NCBI GenBank assembly: GCA_032160945.1
Contig: JAVHTL010000134.1
Direction: 5' to 3' (one strand)
Length of the DNA: 9,251 bases
DNA from: Fervidibacter sp032160945
Lineage (GTDB): Bacteria > Armatimonadota > Fervidibacteria > Fervidibacterales > Fervidibacteraceae
The first letter of the stretch is position 1. Every line of letters begins with the position of its first letter. The position numbers and the translations under genes were made by a program. Shown piece after piece: positions 7,231 through 9,251 of this stretch. The notes beneath the pieces were generated by a model. That model was not told the origin of the DNA. It made no database searches and saw only the letters and a list, made by a program, of their open reading frames with translations.

Positions 7231-8376
7231 GTGCCCCCTGTTAGAGATTTGACAGTCATTTTACTCGCTGGCGGAAGGTCAAAGCGGATGGGGGAAGATA
7301 AGGCGTTGATGCAATGGCAAGGTAAACCTTTGTTGCAAGTTTTGGTGGAGAGATTTTGGGCTGCGGGTTTTTCGGTCTTGGTTTCTGGTGGTTCTGCAGA
7401 CTGGTCAAAGCGCTTGACAAATATGCCTGTCCCAGTCATTCCCGATTTGCCCGCCCACGAAAATTTCGGTCCTTTGGCTGGAATTGAAGCGGGTATTTTG
7501 AACACGAGGACCAAACTGGTGGGTGTCGTCGCTTGCGATTTACCTTTTGCTGACCCCAAGTTGCTATCTTGGCTTTCCGAAAAAATTGGCGATGCCGATG
7601 CAGCCATACCCACCTTTGACGGTGAACCTCAACCCCTTCACGCCGTTTACGCCCGAACTTGCCTGCCAAAGTTGTCTGAGCAGTTGGAAAGCGATGACAA
7701 ATCTGTCAAGGAATTTTTGAAACGCTTGAAGGTGTTGTATTTTCCTGAAGGTGAATGGATGCATGTGGCGGACGCAAAGTGCTTGACTGTCCACCTAAAT
7801 GAGCCTGCAGACTTGGCAAAAGCCAGCGAAATTACAGGAGAAGCGCAATTGATGAGTGTTCCTGTTTTGGCGTTTGTTGGTTTCTCGGGTTCTGGGAAAA
7901 CGAAAGTGATTGAGGGCTTGACAAAAATTTTGACCGAAAAGGGATATAAAGTCGGTGTGATAAAGCATCACGGTCACATTGACGAGGAAGGCAAAGACAC
8001 TTGGCGCTTCCAGCAAGTTGGCGCTGAAATTGTGAGTTTGGTTGCAGAGAGCGGGATGGCGATTTTCTTGCCAGAGCGAAACTTAACTGCCAAATCGGCT
8101 GTTGAAAGGCTTTTGAGGCAAAGGAGTGTGGATTTGGTTTTGGTTGAAGGTTTTAAAAGCAGCGAACTACCCAAATTGGTCGTTCTGCATCCGGAAGGAA
8201 GTGAAGCGGAGACGAAGAGGGAACTTGATGAACTTCTCGCACAAATTCCAGACAAAAACACCATTTCCGGCGTCATCAGTCCCGTCAAATTGACCACCGA
8301 TTTGCCCCAATTTCACCACAGCGAAATTGACAAAATTTGTTCCTTCATTGAGCGAAACATTAGCAAGGCAAAGTAG
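7231..8376 (+). CDS. mobAB: Fused MobA-MobB molybdenum cofactor protein
   Basis: One 381-residue polypeptide joins two molybdenum cofactor proteins. Residues 8-205 are MobA, the GTP:molybdenum cofactor guanylyltransferase: nucleotide-binding LAGGRSKRMGEDKAL (12-26), metal-site ACDLPF (101-106, D103), HAVY (137-140) and LNEPADL (189-195). Residues 210-381 are MobB: P-loop GFSGSGKT (217-224), IKHHGH (244-249), KDTWRFQQVGA (255-265) and Walker-B-like DLVLVEGFK (301-309). MobA attaches GMP to the cofactor to give the bis-MGD form that the upstream TtrA-like enzyme needs; MobB binds GTP and aids this step. The two parts are joined by only a few residues, without a stop or frameshift. The gene follows moeA by 52 bases on the same strand, which fits one operon. 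GTG at 7231 is chosen over GTG at 7222 because the latter overlaps the ribosome binding site. Both domain assignments are secure. Confidence 0.92.
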   Translation: MPPVRDLTVILLAGGRSKRMGEDKALMQWQGKPLLQVLVERFWAAGFSVLVSGGSADWSKRLTNMPVPVIPDLPAHENFGPLAGIEAGILNTRTKLVGVVACDLPFADPKLLSWLSEKIGDADAAIPTFDGEPQPLHAVYARTCLPKLSEQLESDDKSVKEFLKRLKVLYFPEGEWMHVADAKCLTVHLNEPADLAKASEITGEAQLMSVPVLAFVGFSGSGKTKVIEGLTKILTEKGYKVGVIKHHGHIDEEGKDTWRFQQVGAEIVSLVAESGMAIFLPERNLTAKSAVERLLRQRSVDLVLVEGFKSSELPKLVVLHPEGSEAETKRELDELLAQIPDKNTISGVISPVKLTTDLPQFHHSEIDKICSFIERNISKAK

Positions 8377-8441
8377 CAGGAAAATCAAACCAATCCTCAA
8401 CACCACCAAACCCCAAAATGGTTGCGTTATCATTCTTTTGC

Positions 8442-8446
8442 GGAGG
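8442..8446 (+). promoter_or_regulatory. Ribosome binding site of the DUF4058 gene
   Basis: GGAGG stands five bases before the ATG at 8452 and eight before the ATG at 8455. It rules out the upstream in-frame TTG at 8422 as the start, because the site would then lie inside the gene. Confidence 0.65.
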
Positions 8447-8451
8447 TGCTA

Positions 8452-9090
8452 ATGATGCCTTTACCTTTCCCTGGCATGGACCCTTACTTGGAAGCACTGG
8501 AAATTTGGGGGGATTTTCATTCCGACTTAGCCGCTGAGATTCGGACGAGGTTAAACCGAACGATGCCACCACGCTATATTGCTCGCCTGTCACCGCGCAT
8601 CGTCTATGAAGTCATTGAAATCAGTGAAGTGCATTCCGTCCGCCCCGATATTGGCGTCTATGTTAGTGGTGAAGAGCCATCTGCAACAGGTGGTGTAGCC
8701 GTGCAAACGGCGACAGCAGTTGTTACCGCTCCCGTTGAAAGCGTAATCCCCGTTGAAGAACTTGTCCGCTATCACTCGGTGGAAATTCGGGAAGTTGGCA
8801 CGATGAGATTAGTCACAGCCATTGAAATCCTTTCTCCCGCCAATAAACGCTCTGGCACGGAAGCAAGAGATGAATATTTGAGCAAGCGAAGGTCAATTTT
8901 GCGCACTGACGCTCACTTGATTGAAATTGACTTGCTTCGTGGCGGAGAACGGATGCCACTGGGCAAACCTGTCCCTTACGCAGCCTATTATGTCGTCCTC
9001 AGTCGCAGCAATCGCCGACCTCGTGTTGAAGTATGGCCGATACAAATTGGAGAAGTTGCCAACCATACCTGTGCCACTTTTGCCTCCTGA
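8452..9090 (+). CDS. DUF4058 family protein, 3' end frameshifted
   Basis: The function of DUF4058 is unknown; the family is common in Cyanobacteria, Chloroflexota, Planctomycetota and related bacteria. The characteristic start PLPFPGMDPYLE is at residues 3-14, followed by RPDIGVYV (64-71), TAIEILSPANKR (122-133) and LIEIDLLRGGER (156-167). The spacing of RPD and of E and K in IEILSPANK is reminiscent of PD-(D/E)XK nuclease-like folds, which is inference. The frame as read stops at 9088-9090 after 212 residues, but from about codon 199 it no longer matches the family. The expected tail (KLPTIPVPLLPPDPDVPLDL, then VYERGAY) continues in the frame one base later. Either one base was gained (or two lost) near 9046-9052, or the assembly has an error. 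The start may be 8452 or 8455. The gene is 75 bases downstream of mobAB on the same strand but looks unrelated to it. Confidence 0.8.
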   Translation: MMPLPFPGMDPYLEALEIWGDFHSDLAAEIRTRLNRTMPPRYIARLSPRIVYEVIEISEVHSVRPDIGVYVSGEEPSATGGVAVQTATAVVTAPVESVIPVEELVRYHSVEIREVGTMRLVTAIEILSPANKRSGTEARDEYLSKRRSILRTDAHLIEIDLLRGGERMPLGKPVPYAAYYVVLSRSNRRPRVEVWPIQIGEVANHTCATFAS

Positions 9091-9153
9091 TCCAGATGTC
9101 CCGTTAGACCTAAACGCTGTTGTTGCTTCTGTTTACGAACGAGGAGCATACGA
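9050..9153 (+). pseudogene. Out-of-frame C-terminal remnant of the DUF4058 gene
   Basis: From 9050 the frame starting GAG AAG TTG reads EKLPTIPVPLLPPDPDVPLD, then LNAVVASVYERGAYE, which is how DUF4058 proteins usually end, shortly before a last RIDY-and-proline segment. That last segment is missing: the frame runs directly into the tandem repeat at 9154 and stays open through it to the window edge. The gene therefore looks damaged twice, by a frameshift and by repeat invasion of its 3' end. Confidence 0.65.
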
Positions 9154-9251
9154 GGGCAGGGGCTCTGTCCCCTGCCGATTTTTTGTCGGCGCAAATGTAG
9201 GGCAGGGGCTCTGTCCCCTGCCGATTTTTTGTCGGCGCAAATGTAGGGCAG
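9154..9251. repeat. 46-bp tandem repeat, two full units plus the start of a third
   Basis: Unit 1 (9154-9199) and unit 2 (9200-9245) are identical over 46 bases, and 9246-9251 (GGGCAG) begins a third unit cut by the window edge. Each unit contains GGCAGGGG-CTCTGT-CCCCTGCC, an 8-bp stem, followed by GCCGA-TTTTTTG-TCGGC, which shares its first bases with the end of the first stem. 46 is not a multiple of three, so each unit shifts the reading frame. The array begins exactly where the DUF4058 remnant stops matching its family. The total copy number is not visible. Confidence 0.9.
9155..9184 (+). terminator. Possible intrinsic terminator inside the repeat unit
   Basis: The GC-rich stem GGCAGGGG/CCCCTGCC (9155-9176) is followed after GA by six T residues (9179-9184), the form of a rho-independent terminator on the plus strand. 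The same structure recurs at 9201-9230 in the second unit. It could end transcription from the upstream operon or DUF4058 gene, but it may be only a by-product of the repeat sequence. Confidence 0.4.

Noticed and set aside
8422..8451. TTG at 8422 as the start of the DUF4058 gene
   Set aside because: It would place the strong GGAGG inside the gene; the family normally starts at the MPxPFPGMDPYLE segment, which begins at 8452 or 8455.
9154..9251. CRISPR array
   Set aside because: The units are contiguous identical 46-mers with no variable spacers and no cas genes nearby.

Overview
The window looks like a piece of a bacterial chromosome of roughly balanced base composition. Its genes are closely spaced and often use GTG starts preceded by purine-rich Shine-Dalgarno sequences. 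Gene content (tetrathionate-reductase-type respiratory molybdoenzyme, molybdenum cofactor genes, agmatinase, a DUF4058 protein) plus abundant short hairpin repeats would fit a hot-spring or sediment bacterium of the Armatimonadota/Fervidibacteria or Chloroflexota kind. That placement is inference only; no rRNA or other phylogenetic marker is present.

Layout. Positions 1-719 (minus strand) hold the N-terminal 239 codons of an agmatinase that runs off the left edge. Positions 720-1182 are a divergent intergenic region without a convincing gene; it contains a repeat-like stretch and small inverted repeats. From 1183 to 8376 runs a plus-strand cluster that reads as one operon: ttrB-like four-cluster ferredoxin subunit, a very short TtrC/NrfD-type membrane protein, ttrA-like catalytic subunit, moeA, and a fused mobA-mobB. 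From 8452 follows a DUF4058 gene whose 3' end is frameshifted and then runs straight into a 46-bp tandem repeat that continues past the right edge.

How the genes fit together. The catalytic subunit (Tat signal, [4Fe-4S] motif, Cys as probable Mo ligand) and the Fe-S subunit should form a complex on the outer face of the cytoplasmic membrane, reducing tetrathionate, selenate or a related oxyanion. MoeA inserts molybdenum into molybdopterin, and the MobA half of the fusion adds GMP to make the bis-MGD cofactor this enzyme class needs, so the operon carries the enzyme plus the last steps of its cofactor supply. The gene order B-C-A matches ttrBCA/srdBCA.

The most unusual point is the membrane subunit. 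In place of a multi-helix quinol-oxidising protein of some 300 or more residues there is a 118-residue protein. It looks like the first helix of the family joined directly to its last two helices. Other points worth a look are two 19-nt perfect hairpins (8-bp stem, 3-nt loop) at gene ends, the repeat-invaded DUF4058 3' end, and the tandem repeat with two mutually exclusive hairpins per unit.
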